Part shown: in pieces, positions 8,868-16,813 of the stretch
Layout: each line of letters starts with the position of its first letter
Position numbering within the stretch: the first letter of the stretch is position 1
Source: Mangrovicoccus sp. HB161399
GTDB lineage: Bacteria > Pseudomonadota > Alphaproteobacteria > Rhodobacterales > Rhodobacteraceae
DNA: 64,000 bases
Assembly: GCF_013184745.1 (NCBI RefSeq)
Contig: NZ_JAATVU010000006.1
Coordinates: 1-64,000, forward strand
Reading direction: 5' to 3'
Notes under the pieces: model-generated
Database searches by the model: none
What the model was told of the DNA's origin: nothing
Seen by the model: the letters and a program-made list of their open reading frames with translations, nothing else
Translations under genes and position numbers: made by a program

Positions 8868-9704
8868 ATGGAAAAGCGCACCCCCGGATTCTGGGTCCTC
8901 ACGGCGTTCTTCGCGCTCTTCATGCTGTTCCTCTACGGGCCGACCATCACCATCGGCATCCTCAGCTTCCAGGGCGAGGGCGGCGGCCTGACCTTCCCGA
9001 TGCGCGGCTTCTCGCTGCACTGGTTCAGGGACCTGTTCCAGGAGCAGGCGGTGGGCGACATCTGGGGCGCGTTCCGCCGGTCCTTCGCGCTCGGCCTGAT
9101 GGTCATGGTCACCACCGTCACCGTCTCGGTGATGGGCGGCCTGGCCTTCCGCAAGCGCTTTGCCGGGTCGGGGATGCTGTTCTACCTGATCATCGCCTCG
9201 CTGGTGATCCCCTCGATCCTGATCTCGCTGGGCGTCGGGCTGATCTTCAACCAGTTCGGGCTGAAGATCCACTGGGCGACCTCGGGCTTCGGCTCGCAGC
9301 TGACCTGGACGCTGCCCTTCGGCCTGCTGATCATGTTCGCGGTGTTCAACCGCTTCGACAAGTCCTACGAGGAGGCCGCGCGCGACCAGGGCGCCAGCGC
9401 CTGGCAGACCATCGCCCATGTCGTCCTGCCGATCATCGCGCCCTCGCTGATCGGGGTGGGGCTGTTCGGCTTCACGCTGAGCTACGACGAATTCGCCCGG
9501 ACGCTGCTGACCGCGGGCAGCTACAACACGCTGCCGCTGGAAATCTACGGCATGACCACCAACGTGACCACGCCGGTGATCTACGCGCTCGGCACGCTGA
9601 CCACGATCTTCTCCTTCCTGATCATCGGGGCGTTCATCCTGACGGTCTGGATCATGGGCAAGCGGCGGGCGCGGCTGGGCTCGGATGCGGGGAAGGGCGT
9701 CTGA
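8868..9704 (+). CDS. ABC transporter permease, PotC-like
   Basis: A 278-residue inner-membrane permease with an N-terminal signal-anchor helix (FALFMLFLYGPTITIGILSF) and further membrane segments. The ATPase contact loop is EEAARDQGASAWQTIAHVVLPIIAPSL. It pairs with the preceding permease to form the channel of the importer. It sits directly between its partner and the racemase gene, with a one-base gap to the racemase GTG. Confidence 0.9.
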   Translation: MEKRTPGFWVLTAFFALFMLFLYGPTITIGILSFQGEGGGLTFPMRGFSLHWFRDLFQEQAVGDIWGAFRRSFALGLMVMVTTVTVSVMGGLAFRKRFAGSGMLFYLIIASLVIPSILISLGVGLIFNQFGLKIHWATSGFGSQLTWTLPFGLLIMFAVFNRFDKSYEEAARDQGASAWQTIAHVVLPIIAPSLIGVGLFGFTLSYDEFARTLLTAGSYNTLPLEIYGMTTNVTTPVIYALGTLTTIFSFLIIGAFILTVWIMGKRRARLGSDAGKGV

Positions 9705-9705
9705 G

Positions 9706-10338
9706 GTGCGCATCCTCTACATCAACCCGAATTCCACCGCGGCGATGACCGACTCGATGGTTGCCGTGGCGCAGTCAGAGATCCCGGGGCACGAGGTGCT
9801 GGGATGGACCAATGCCGACGGGCCGCCCGCCATCCAGGGACCCGAGGACGGCGCCGTGGTGGTGCCGCAGCTGCTCGCGCTGCTGCCGGCCGCGGCCGAG
9901 ACGGGGGCGGACGCGATCGTGATCGGCTGCTTCGACGATACCGGGCTCGACGAGATGCGCGCGGCGGCGCATTGCCCGGTGCTGGGCGTCGGCCAGGCGG
10001 CCTATCACATGGCGGCGCTGCGGGCCGGCCGGTTCGCGGTGGTGACGACGCTGGCGGTCTCGGTGCCGGTGATCGAGGGCAACATCCGGGACCAGGGCTT
10101 CGGCGCGGCCTGCCTCGGCGTGATCGCCAGCGGCATCCCGGTGCTCGAGGTCGAGGACGGCAGCGCGGAGGTGCTGGAGCGTCTGGCGGATTGCGCGCGC
10201 GGCGCGGGCGCGCCTGCGGTGGTGCTGGGCTGTGCCGGGATGGCGCAGCACAAGGCGGCGCTGGAGTCCCTGTCCGGGGTTCCGCTGGTCGACGGCGTCG
10301 CCGCGTCGGCGCGGCTGGCCTTGGCGCTGGCCGGCTGA
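9706..10338 (+). CDS. Asp/Glu/hydantoin racemase family protein
   Basis: A 210-residue cytoplasmic enzyme. The N-terminus RILYINPNSTAAMT is the hallmark of the hydantoin/aspartate-glutamate racemase family. The two catalytic cysteines of this cofactor-independent family are present: Cys75 in IGCFDDTG and Cys176 in VLGCAGM. GTG at 9706 is the chosen start because homologues begin at RIL; ATG at 9685 lies inside the permease gene. As the last gene of the importer operon it probably acts on the imported compound or a derivative. Racemase versus arylmalonate-decarboxylase or maleate-isomerase-like activity cannot be told from sequence alone. Confidence 0.85.
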   Translation: MRILYINPNSTAAMTDSMVAVAQSEIPGHEVLGWTNADGPPAIQGPEDGAVVVPQLLALLPAAAETGADAIVIGCFDDTGLDEMRAAAHCPVLGVGQAAYHMAALRAGRFAVVTTLAVSVPVIEGNIRDQGFGAACLGVIASGIPVLEVEDGSAEVLERLADCARGAGAPAVVLGCAGMAQHKAALESLSGVPLVDGVAASARLALALAG

Positions 10339-10342
10339 CGGT

Positions 10343-11221
10343 TCAGCCGTCTTCGGCGAAGCGCGCCGCCATGCGTTCCGCGAGCCCGTCCTCCGCGCCG
10401 GAGGCGAAGCAGGCGATCGTTGCCGGACGGGCCGCATCCGGAAAATGGTAGACGGCGCAGGTCGAGAACGGACCGCCGCCGGAATGGCCGAGCGCCCGGC
10501 CTGCGGCGCCCATCTCGCCGCCCATCAGCCCCAGCCCGTAGCCGTGCGCTGTCCAGGGCCGCCCGGGAATGGCACCGCCGAGCGGACGGATCCGCATCAT
10601 CCGCGCCAGTGCGTCCGGCGGAGCCAGCCGTCCGGCGAAGAGCCCGTCCATCAGCCGGGCGGCATCCGCGGCGGTGCCGGAGAGGCAGCCGTGATAGACC
10701 CAGCCGGGATGGTAGGACGGCTGCCCGCCGGGGGCGAGCCCGGCCATGTCCTGCCGCGTCCGGGCCAGGCGGAGGCTGCCGAGGCCGAGCGGCCGGGCGA
10801 TCTCCTCCGCCGCAAGCTGCCCGAGGTCTCGATCCGCGGCGCGCTCGACCTGCCGCCGCGCCAGCATGTAGCCGACGTTGGAATAGGCCCAGCCCGTGCC
10901 CGGCGCGAAAAGCGGCCCTCGCGCCCCGGTCCGCGCCAGCAGCTCGCCTTCCGGCCACGGGTCCCCGCCGGCCGCCACTGCCGCGTGGTATTCCGGCAGC
11001 GCGCCGTAATCGGCCAGCCCCGAGGTGTTGGCCAGAAGCTGCGCCAAGGTGAAGGCGTGGCCCTGCAGCGGCGCGTCGAGGTCCAGCCGTCCCCGTTCCG
11101 CCAGCCGCAGCGCCAGAACCGCGATCACGGTCTTCGTCACGCTCCACCAGGAATGCCGCGCCTCCGGATTGCCCGAGAGAGTCCCGGTCCGTCCGTCCCG
11201 GATCCGGACGGCGGCGGTCAC
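10343..11221 (-). CDS. Serine hydrolase, beta-lactamase class C/esterase-like
   Basis: A 292-residue protein with the three penicillin-recognising motifs: SVTK (Ser27-Lys30), YSN (113-115) and a C-terminal HSGG block. No signal peptide is visible, and the region before the SxxK motif is short, so it is probably a cytoplasmic esterase or amidase of this fold rather than a periplasmic beta-lactamase. It starts with GTG overlapping the HAD stop codon (GTGA at 11218-11221), so the two are coupled. Confidence 0.82.
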   Translation of the reverse strand: MTAAVRIRDGRTGTLSGNPEARHSWWSVTKTVIAVLALRLAERGRLDLDAPLQGHAFTLAQLLANTSGLADYGALPEYHAAVAAGGDPWPEGELLARTGARGPLFAPGTGWAYSNVGYMLARRQVERAADRDLGQLAAEEIARPLGLGSLRLARTRQDMAGLAPGGQPSYHPGWVYHGCLSGTAADAARLMDGLFAGRLAPPDALARMMRIRPLGGAIPGRPWTAHGYGLGLMGGEMGAAGRALGHSGGGPFSTCAVYHFPDAARPATIACFASGAEDGLAERMAARFAEDG

Positions 11222-11847
11222 GCCGCGGCGATCAGCGCCTCAAGCTCTGCCATCGAGCCCAGCTTGCGCGCGCCTTCGGGGGCCTCGATCTCGCTATAGG
11301 GCACGATCAGCACCTGCATCCCGGCGGCCAGGCCGGCCTGCGCGCCGGTGCCCGAATCCTCCATCACGACGGCATCCGCCGGAGCGATGCCCAGAAGATG
11401 CGCGGCGCGCAGGTAGATCTCGGGATCGGGCTTGCCCCTGACCACGTCGTTGCGGCTGACCGTGACCATGCCCGGCGAGATCAGGCCCATATGGCCCAGA
11501 TTGGCCTCGACGATGATCCGGTCGGAATTCGACGCCACCGCCTGTTTCAGCCCGGCCGCCTCTGCCGCCTGCCAGGCCTCGACTGCGCCCGGCATCGCCT
11601 TCAGGATGTCGACGCCCTTCATGTAGTGGCCGTACTTGATGCGGATCCACTCGGGGAAGGGCAGGGACAGGCCGGATTCGGCGCAGAGCCACTCATAGAC
11701 CGCGTCCGCCGCCATCCCGAGCACCTTGTCGTGCATGTGCGGGTCCGGCTCGATGCCCAGCGATTTCAGCGCTTCGGCCAGCGCATGCTCGTGCAGGGGC
11801 TCGCTGTCGATCAGCGTGCCGTCCATGTCCCAAAGAAGCGCCTTCAT
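11218..11847 (-). CDS. HAD superfamily hydrolase, subfamily IA (beta-phosphoglucomutase/phosphatase-like)
   Basis: A 209-residue enzyme. Motif I is DMDGT (Asp7, Asp9), motif II ASNSD, the Lys is in RGKPDPE, and motif IV is VMEDSGTGAQAG. The helical cap after residue 15 places it in subfamily IA. It acts on a small phosphorylated metabolite, possibly a sugar phosphate. The start at 11847 is set by the universal DxD position; an open frame upstream extends far antisense to the kinase gene but is not coding. It is divergent from the glycerate 2-kinase gene. Confidence 0.87.
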   Translation of the reverse strand: MKALLWDMDGTLIDSEPLHEHALAEALKSLGIEPDPHMHDKVLGMAADAVYEWLCAESGLSLPFPEWIRIKYGHYMKGVDILKAMPGAVEAWQAAEAAGLKQAVASNSDRIIVEANLGHMGLISPGMVTVSRNDVVRGKPDPEIYLRAAHLLGIAPADAVVMEDSGTGAQAGLAAGMQVLIVPYSEIEAPEGARKLGSMAELEALIAAA

Positions 11848-11997
11848 GCCCGTGATCTCCCGGTGCTCGATACCATGCCCAGCAAAGCCGAAGACGGGAG
11901 CGAAGGGAATGCGGCCATTGATGCGCGCGGATTTCGCGGTGCACGCCGCAATGCGCTGCGCTAACATCCGCCGGAGCAAGATCGAGGACCCCTGACG

Positions 11998-13275
11998 ATG
12001 ACCGATGCCGCCGCCGACCGCGCCTTCCTGACCCGCCTGTTCGAGGCCGCCGTGGCCGCAGCAGATCCGGTGCAGGTGCTGCCGCGCCACCTGCCGCAGA
12101 AGCCTGCCGGAAAGACGGTGGTGATCGGCGCGGGCAAGGGCGCGGCGCAGCTCGCCGCCGCCTTCGAGGCGGCCTGGGACGGCCCGCTGGAAGGCGTGGT
12201 GGTGACCCGCTACGGCTATGCCGTGCCCTGCGAGCGGATCCGCGTCATGGAGGCCGCGCATCCGGTGCCCGATGCGGCCGGGCTGGCCGCGTCCGAGGCT
12301 CTGTTCGCCGCGGTCGAGGGCCTGACCGAGGACGACCTGGTGGTGGCGCTGGTCTGCGGCGGCGGCTCTGCGCTGCTGCCCGCCCCGGCCGGGGACCTTT
12401 CGCTGGAGGACGAGGCGGCGCTGAACCAGGCGCTGCTGGCCTCCGGCGCGCCGATCTCGGCGATGAACGCGATCCGCAAGCATCTGAGCCGGATCAAGGG
12501 CGGGCGGCTGGCCGCGGCGGCGCATCCTGCCAAGGTCGTCTCGCTGGTGGTCTCCGACGTGCCGGGCGACGATCCGGCCCAGGTCGCCTCCGGTCCGACC
12601 GTGCCCGACCGGGTGAGCCTGGCCGACGCGCTGGCCCATGTCGCGCGCCACCGGATCGCGCTGCCGCCGAAGGTCTCGGCGGCGCTGGAGGCGGCAGAAG
12701 AGGCGCCGCGCCCGGAGGATCCGGTCTTCGCCCGCAACGAGGTGCGGGTGATCGCCTCGGCGGAGCTGTCGCTGCAGGCGGCCAAGGATGCCGCGGAGGC
12801 CGAGGGGCTGCCCGCGGTGATCCTGTCGGACGCGCTGGAAGGCGAGGCGCGCGAGGCCGGCCGGTTCCATGCCGCGCTGGCGGCGCATGTCGCGCAGTCG
12901 GGCGAGCCCTTCGGCGCGCCGGTGGTGATCCTCTCGGGCGGCGAGACCACGGTGACGCTGCGCGGCGCGCCGGGCAAGGGCGGGCGCAACACCGAGTTCC
13001 TGCTGTCGGCGGCGCTCGATCTCGACGGGGTGGAGGGCGTCACCGCGCTGTCCGCCGACACCGACGGCATCGACGGCTCGGAGGACAATGCCGGCGCCTT
13101 CGCCGATGGCGGCACGCTGGCGCGGATGCGTGCCGCCGGGGCAGATCCGGCGGCGCATCTGACGGGACATGACGCCTGGAGCGCCTTCGCCGCCTCGGGC
13201 GATCTCTTCGTGCCGGGGCCGACCGGCACCAACGTGAACGACTTCCGCGCCTTCCTCGTGCGCGCCCGGGGCTGA
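11998..13275 (+). CDS. Glycerate 2-kinase (type-2, MOFRL family; also annotated TtuD/GckA)
   Basis: A 425-residue cytoplasmic enzyme. The N-terminal DUF4147 domain shows VVIGAGKGAAQLAAAFE, VCGGGSALLPAPAG and the catalytic region MNAIRKHLSRIKGGRLA. The C-terminal MOFRL domain shows LSGGETTVTLRG, KGGRNTEFLL and DTDGIDGSEDNAGAF. The family phosphorylates D-glycerate to 2-phosphoglycerate, a step in serine-cycle, tartrate or glycolate use; it is often misnamed hydroxypyruvate reductase. It is followed three bases later by a GNAT gene. Confidence 0.9.
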   Translation: MTDAAADRAFLTRLFEAAVAAADPVQVLPRHLPQKPAGKTVVIGAGKGAAQLAAAFEAAWDGPLEGVVVTRYGYAVPCERIRVMEAAHPVPDAAGLAASEALFAAVEGLTEDDLVVALVCGGGSALLPAPAGDLSLEDEAALNQALLASGAPISAMNAIRKHLSRIKGGRLAAAAHPAKVVSLVVSDVPGDDPAQVASGPTVPDRVSLADALAHVARHRIALPPKVSAALEAAEEAPRPEDPVFARNEVRVIASAELSLQAAKDAAEAEGLPAVILSDALEGEAREAGRFHAALAAHVAQSGEPFGAPVVILSGGETTVTLRGAPGKGGRNTEFLLSAALDLDGVEGVTALSADTDGIDGSEDNAGAFADGGTLARMRAAGADPAAHLTGHDAWSAFAASGDLFVPGPTGTNVNDFRAFLVRARG

Positions 13276-13278
13276 GCC

Positions 13279-14067
13279 ATGGCGCCCGTTCTGGCGCTCG
13301 GGGCCTTCGGCCCGGCGCATCTGCCCGCTGCCCTGGCGCTGTCCGAAGCCGAGGGCTGGCCGCACCGCGCCGCGGACTGGGAGCTGGCGCTGGGTCTGTC
13401 CGAAGGCGTGGCCGCGCTGGCGGAGGGCCGCCTGGTCGGCTGCGGGCTGCTGACCCGCTTCGGCACGGCCGGGCGGGTCTCGATGATCCTGGTCGACCGG
13501 CGCCACCGCGGCCGCGGCATCGGCCGGGCGATCCTGGGGGCGCTGGCCGACTTGGCCGGGGACCTGCCGCTGGGACTCTGTGCCACGCCGGCCGGGGCGC
13601 CGCTCTATGCGCGCTTCGGGTTCCGCGCGGCGGGGCAGGTCGGGCAATGGCAGGGCATCGCGCAGCCGCGGCCTGCTGCCGTGGTCCGGGGCCTTCCGGC
13701 GCAGGCGGCGGCGCTGGACCGCGCGGCGACAGGGACGGACCGGCAGGGGCTTCTGGCGGCGCTTGCGGAACGGGGGCAGTTCCTGGCCGCGCCCGGGGGC
13801 TATGCCGTCCTGCGCAGCTTCGGCCGCGGCCGGATGCTGGGACCGGTGGTCGCCGGCGGGCGCGATGCGGCGGTGTCGCTGCTGCGGCAGGGCGCGGCGC
13901 TGTCGGCGGGCGGCTTCCTGCGGGTGGACGTGCCGGAGCATTGCGGGCTGGAGGACGAACTCGCCGCTGCCGGGCTGCGCTGCGCGGGCACCGGCCTGGC
14001 CATGGCACGCGGTGCCGTGCCGCCCGCGGAAGGGCTCTGGGGGCTCGCCTCGCAGGGCTTCGGCTGA
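13279..14067 (+). CDS. GNAT family N-acetyltransferase, two-domain
   Basis: A 262-residue protein. The N-terminal GNAT domain has the acetyl-CoA loop RHRGRGIGRAILGAL after the strand VSMILVD. The second half is the GNAT-like C-terminal domain also present in the protein at 3818-4645, its paralogue. It starts three bases after the glycerate-kinase stop and is likely cotranscribed, but nothing links it to glycerate metabolism. The acceptor substrate is unknown. Confidence 0.78.
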   Translation: MAPVLALGAFGPAHLPAALALSEAEGWPHRAADWELALGLSEGVAALAEGRLVGCGLLTRFGTAGRVSMILVDRRHRGRGIGRAILGALADLAGDLPLGLCATPAGAPLYARFGFRAAGQVGQWQGIAQPRPAAVVRGLPAQAAALDRAATGTDRQGLLAALAERGQFLAAPGGYAVLRSFGRGRMLGPVVAGGRDAAVSLLRQGAALSAGGFLRVDVPEHCGLEDELAAAGLRCAGTGLAMARGAVPPAEGLWGLASQGFG

Positions 14068-14181
14068 GTTTGGGATGCCATGCGCCGGCTGCAATCCGGC
14101 TTGGCCAATCCGGCATTGGTGTTTTCAAACTGCGGAACTTATGTGCAATCCGAAAGCAGGAATGACCGTCATTTCTGCCGA

Positions 14182-14403
14182 ATGAAAAACCTTCGGAGCA
14201 CTGCCTTGACCACCGCTACACTTGCTGCACGCAAGCCGTCCTACACCCTGCGCATCTATGAATCCCTCTCTGCCGGCTTCGCCAAGGCCGCCCGCGTCGA
14301 GAAGACCCGCCGCGCCCTGTCCGCCCTGTCCGACGAGACCCTGCGCGACATCGGCCTGAGCCGCGACGAGATCGACGCCGCCGCACTGCGCGCTGCCCGC
14401 TGA
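14182..14403 (+). CDS. DUF1127 domain-containing small protein
   Basis: A basic protein of 73 residues. The C-terminal YjiS-like/DUF1127 signature is clear: TRRALSALSDETLRDIGLSRDEID. In Rhodobacteraceae such proteins occur in several copies, and some act on RNA (for example CcaF1 of Rhodobacter sphaeroides). The ATG at 14182 has no ribosome site; a TTG at 14206 has GGAG eight bases upstream and would give MTTATLAARKPS..., so the shorter form is a real alternative. It is followed by a good terminator. Confidence 0.82.
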   Translation: MKNLRSTALTTATLAARKPSYTLRIYESLSAGFAKAARVEKTRRALSALSDETLRDIGLSRDEIDAAALRAAR

Positions 14404-14472
14404 GACAGCGCTTCCGCCTCCGGGCGGGGACGTGACAGGAAGACTTCCCGCAGCCGCGCTGCGGATGCCATC

Positions 14473-14503
14473 GGCGGCCCCTTCCGGGCCGCCTTCGTCG
14501 TTT
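14473..14503 (+). terminator. Rho-independent terminator after the DUF1127 gene
   Basis: GGCGGCCC (14473-14480), a CTTCC loop, and GGGCCGCC (14486-14493) form an 8-bp stem followed by TTCGTCGTTT. Position 70 bases after the stop fits the DUF1127 transcript. Confidence 0.75.
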
Positions 14504-14547
14504 CGGGGGCCTGCCGCCCGCGCCGCCGCGCCGGTCCTGCAGGAAGG

Positions 14548-14597
14548 CCCGACCCGGCTGCCCTCGGGCCCTTCTTCCGGAGGGCAGCCGAGTCGGG
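14548..14597. repeat. Long imperfect stem-loop; left arm shared with 27342-27361
   Basis: The arms at 14548-14565 and 14580-14597 pair over 18 bases with one mismatch around a 14-base loop. The 20 bases at 14544-14563 recur identically at 27342-27361, just after the CBS gene. This suggests a small dispersed repeat (REP-like) rather than a gene-specific signal. It lies before the esterase start. Confidence 0.5.
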
Positions 14598-14659
14598 CTC
14601 CGCCCCTGTCCGCAGCGCCCGCTCCCGGATATAAGCGGGGTGGACTGCGGAGGAGTTCC

Positions 14660-16120
14660 ATGAATCTCGCGAAACTCGCCGCCGCGCTGGGGCTGGCCTC
14701 GCTCTTTCCCGGTGCCGCGCGCGCCGAATTTCCCGCCGAGGTGCGGCTCGAGGCCGGCATCTTGCGCGGCACCCTCTCCGGCGGCGGCGCCGCCTGGAAA
14801 GGCATCCGATATGCCGCCCCGCCGGTGGGTCCGCTGCGCTGGCGCGCGCCGCAGCCCGCGCCGCGCTGGGACGGCATCCGCGACGCGGACGGCTACGGCA
14901 ATGACTGCATGCAGGCGCCGGTCGATGTCGATGCGGCGCCGCTCGGGGCGGAGCCGGACGAGGACTGCCTCTATCTCAACCTCTGGCGCCCGGCCGCGGC
15001 GGGGCAGGGGCTGCCGGTGCTGGTCTGGATCCATGGCGGCGCCTTCGTCAATGGCGGCGCCTCGCCCGCGACCTATTCGGGCGAAGCGCTGGCGCGGCAG
15101 GGCATCGTCTTCGTCGGCATCAACTACCGGCTCGGCCGGTTCGGCACCTTCGCCCACCCGGCGCTGACTGCCGCGGACGAGGAGGACGGGCTCCTGGGAA
15201 ATTACGGGCTGCTCGACCAGATCGCGGCGCTGGAATGGGTCCGGGACAATGTCGCGGCCTTCGGCGGCGATCCCGGCAATGTCACGCTGATGGGCGAGAG
15301 CGCGGGCGGCGCCTCGGTGCATTTCCTCGCCACCTCGCCGCTGGCGCAGGGGCTGTTCCACAAGGCGGCGATCCTCTCGGGCATGAACGGCGGGCGGCCG
15401 GGCACCGCGACCCAGGAGGAGATGGAGGCGATCGGGACGGCCTTCGCGGCGCGCCACGGCATCGAGGGCAGCGGGCCCGAGGCGCTGGCCGCCCTGCGCG
15501 CGCTGCCCGCGGAGGAGATCTGCGGCGGGCTCAACTGGCTGACCATGGGGCCCGAGGCGGGCCGGACCTGGGCGGGGCCCTATGTCGACGGCCGGATCAT
15601 GGCAGATCCGGGCGCGGCTTACGCCGCGGGCGCCTTCGCCCATGTCCCGGCGCTGATCGGCGCGACCGATGACGACCTGGGCGGGCGGACGGGCTACATG
15701 GTGGCGGGGGCGCGGCAGGCGGCGCGGACATATGCGGCGGCGGGCCTGCCGGTCTGGCACTACCGCTTCTCCTACGTGCCGGGCTCGGTCGAGGCCCCGG
15801 GGGCGGGCCATGCCTCGGACATCCCGTTCTTCCTCGCGACCGAGGACATCCGCTACGGCGCGCGCACCACCGCGGCCGACCGCGCCGCCGCGGCCATGAT
15901 CAGCGGCGCGCTGCTGCGCTTCGTGCGGCGCGGCGATCCCAACGGGCCGGGCCTGCCGCACTGGCCGCGCTACGACCCGCGCACCGACATCGTCATGGAA
16001 TTCCGCCGCGGCGGCGGCGCCCTGGCCGGTCCCGATCCCTGGGGCGCGGAGATCGACGCGGCCCCGCCGCCCTGCTGTCCCGACCCGGTCGGCCGGGAGC
16101 GGCGCGGCGCGAGGCCGTAA
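14660..16120 (+). CDS. Secreted type-B carboxylesterase/lipase
   Basis: A 486-residue alpha/beta hydrolase. A signal peptide of about 21 residues ends at ARA before EFP. The oxyanion loop is IHGGAF, and the nucleophile elbow is GESAGG with Ser214, typical of the COesterase family; acid and His residues follow in the C-terminal half (GHASDIPF). ATG at 14660 has AGGAG nine bases upstream; the longer open frame covers the terminator and stem-loop and is rejected. At about 490 residues it is near normal family length. It hydrolyses carboxyl esters in the periplasm or outside; the substrate is unknown. Monocistronic. Confidence 0.88.
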   Translation: MNLAKLAAALGLASLFPGAARAEFPAEVRLEAGILRGTLSGGGAAWKGIRYAAPPVGPLRWRAPQPAPRWDGIRDADGYGNDCMQAPVDVDAAPLGAEPDEDCLYLNLWRPAAAGQGLPVLVWIHGGAFVNGGASPATYSGEALARQGIVFVGINYRLGRFGTFAHPALTAADEEDGLLGNYGLLDQIAALEWVRDNVAAFGGDPGNVTLMGESAGGASVHFLATSPLAQGLFHKAAILSGMNGGRPGTATQEEMEAIGTAFAARHGIEGSGPEALAALRALPAEEICGGLNWLTMGPEAGRTWAGPYVDGRIMADPGAAYAAGAFAHVPALIGATDDDLGGRTGYMVAGARQAARTYAAAGLPVWHYRFSYVPGSVEAPGAGHASDIPFFLATEDIRYGARTTAADRAAAAMISGALLRFVRRGDPNGPGLPHWPRYDPRTDIVMEFRRGGGALAGPDPWGAEIDAAPPPCCPDPVGRERRGARP

Positions 16121-16225
16121 GGCGGAAGAAACTTTTTCCGCTGCCGGGGGAACTTTCCGCGCGCCCGCGCATTCACGGCTGAGTGACTTACGTGGAGAGT
16201 CCCTGCGCGGGGGCCGGGAAAGACA

Positions 16226-16813
16226 TTGATACAGGATGCAGCATCGACGGATGCCGCGGCAGGCCCGGTTCCGGGTTTCCGCCACCAGCTCCGGACCGCC
16301 ACGCAGGCACAGCACCTGCGCACCGAAACTGCCTTTGCCCCGTTCGCCGCCGGGATGCCGGAGCGGCTGACCTGGTTCCTCGCCGCGCAGCGCGCCGGCC
16401 TGGCCGCGCTCTGCGAAAGCTGCGATGCGCCGGAACTGGCCTCGCGCGGGGTCATCGCCGATCTGCTGTTGCGGCTCGACGCGGATCTCGCGCGGCGCGG
16501 CGCCCGGCACCAGGGCGTGGCCCCGGCCGGGCCGCTCGATCCGCTGGCGGTGGACTACATCGTGCTCGGCTCGCGGCTGGGCACCGAGGTGATGCGGCGC
16601 ACGCTGGCAGGGCTGCTGCCGCCGTCGGAAATGCCGGCCTATTTCGCGGCGCCGGATGTGCGGCCGCTGTGGAAGGCGCATTGCGCGGCGCTCGGCCGGG
16701 TCGGGACCGGCAGCCCGCGGGCCGCGGCGGTGATCGCCGATGCCGAGCTGGGCTTCGAGCTGTTCCAGCTGGCGGCCGGCGTGCAGGACACTTTCGCGGG
16801 GAGGGCGGCGTGA
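16226..16813 (+). CDS. bphO: Biliverdin-producing heme oxygenase
   Basis: A protein of about 195 residues with the bacterial heme oxygenase fold. The N-terminal helix reads RHQLRTATQAQHLRTE, where the His (residue 30) is the likely proximal heme ligand, and DYIVLGSRLGTEV in the middle corresponds to the distal helix. It opens heme to biliverdin IX-alpha, the chromophore of the bacteriophytochrome encoded next. The only in-frame start near the N-terminus is TTG at 16226, preceded by GGGAA. Its stop overlaps the GTG of the phytochrome gene (GTGA at 16810-16813), so chromophore and photoreceptor are translationally coupled. Confidence 0.85.
   Translation: MIQDAASTDAAAGPVPGFRHQLRTATQAQHLRTETAFAPFAAGMPERLTWFLAAQRAGLAALCESCDAPELASRGVIADLLLRLDADLARRGARHQGVAPAGPLDPLAVDYIVLGSRLGTEVMRRTLAGLLPPSEMPAYFAAPDVRPLWKAHCAALGRVGTGSPRAAAVIADAELGFELFQLAAGVQDTFAGRAA

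Noticed and set aside
11848-14094. Minus-strand extension of the HAD frame across glycerate kinase and GNAT genes
   Set aside because: Antisense to two well-supported genes; the HAD motif I fixes the true start at 11847.
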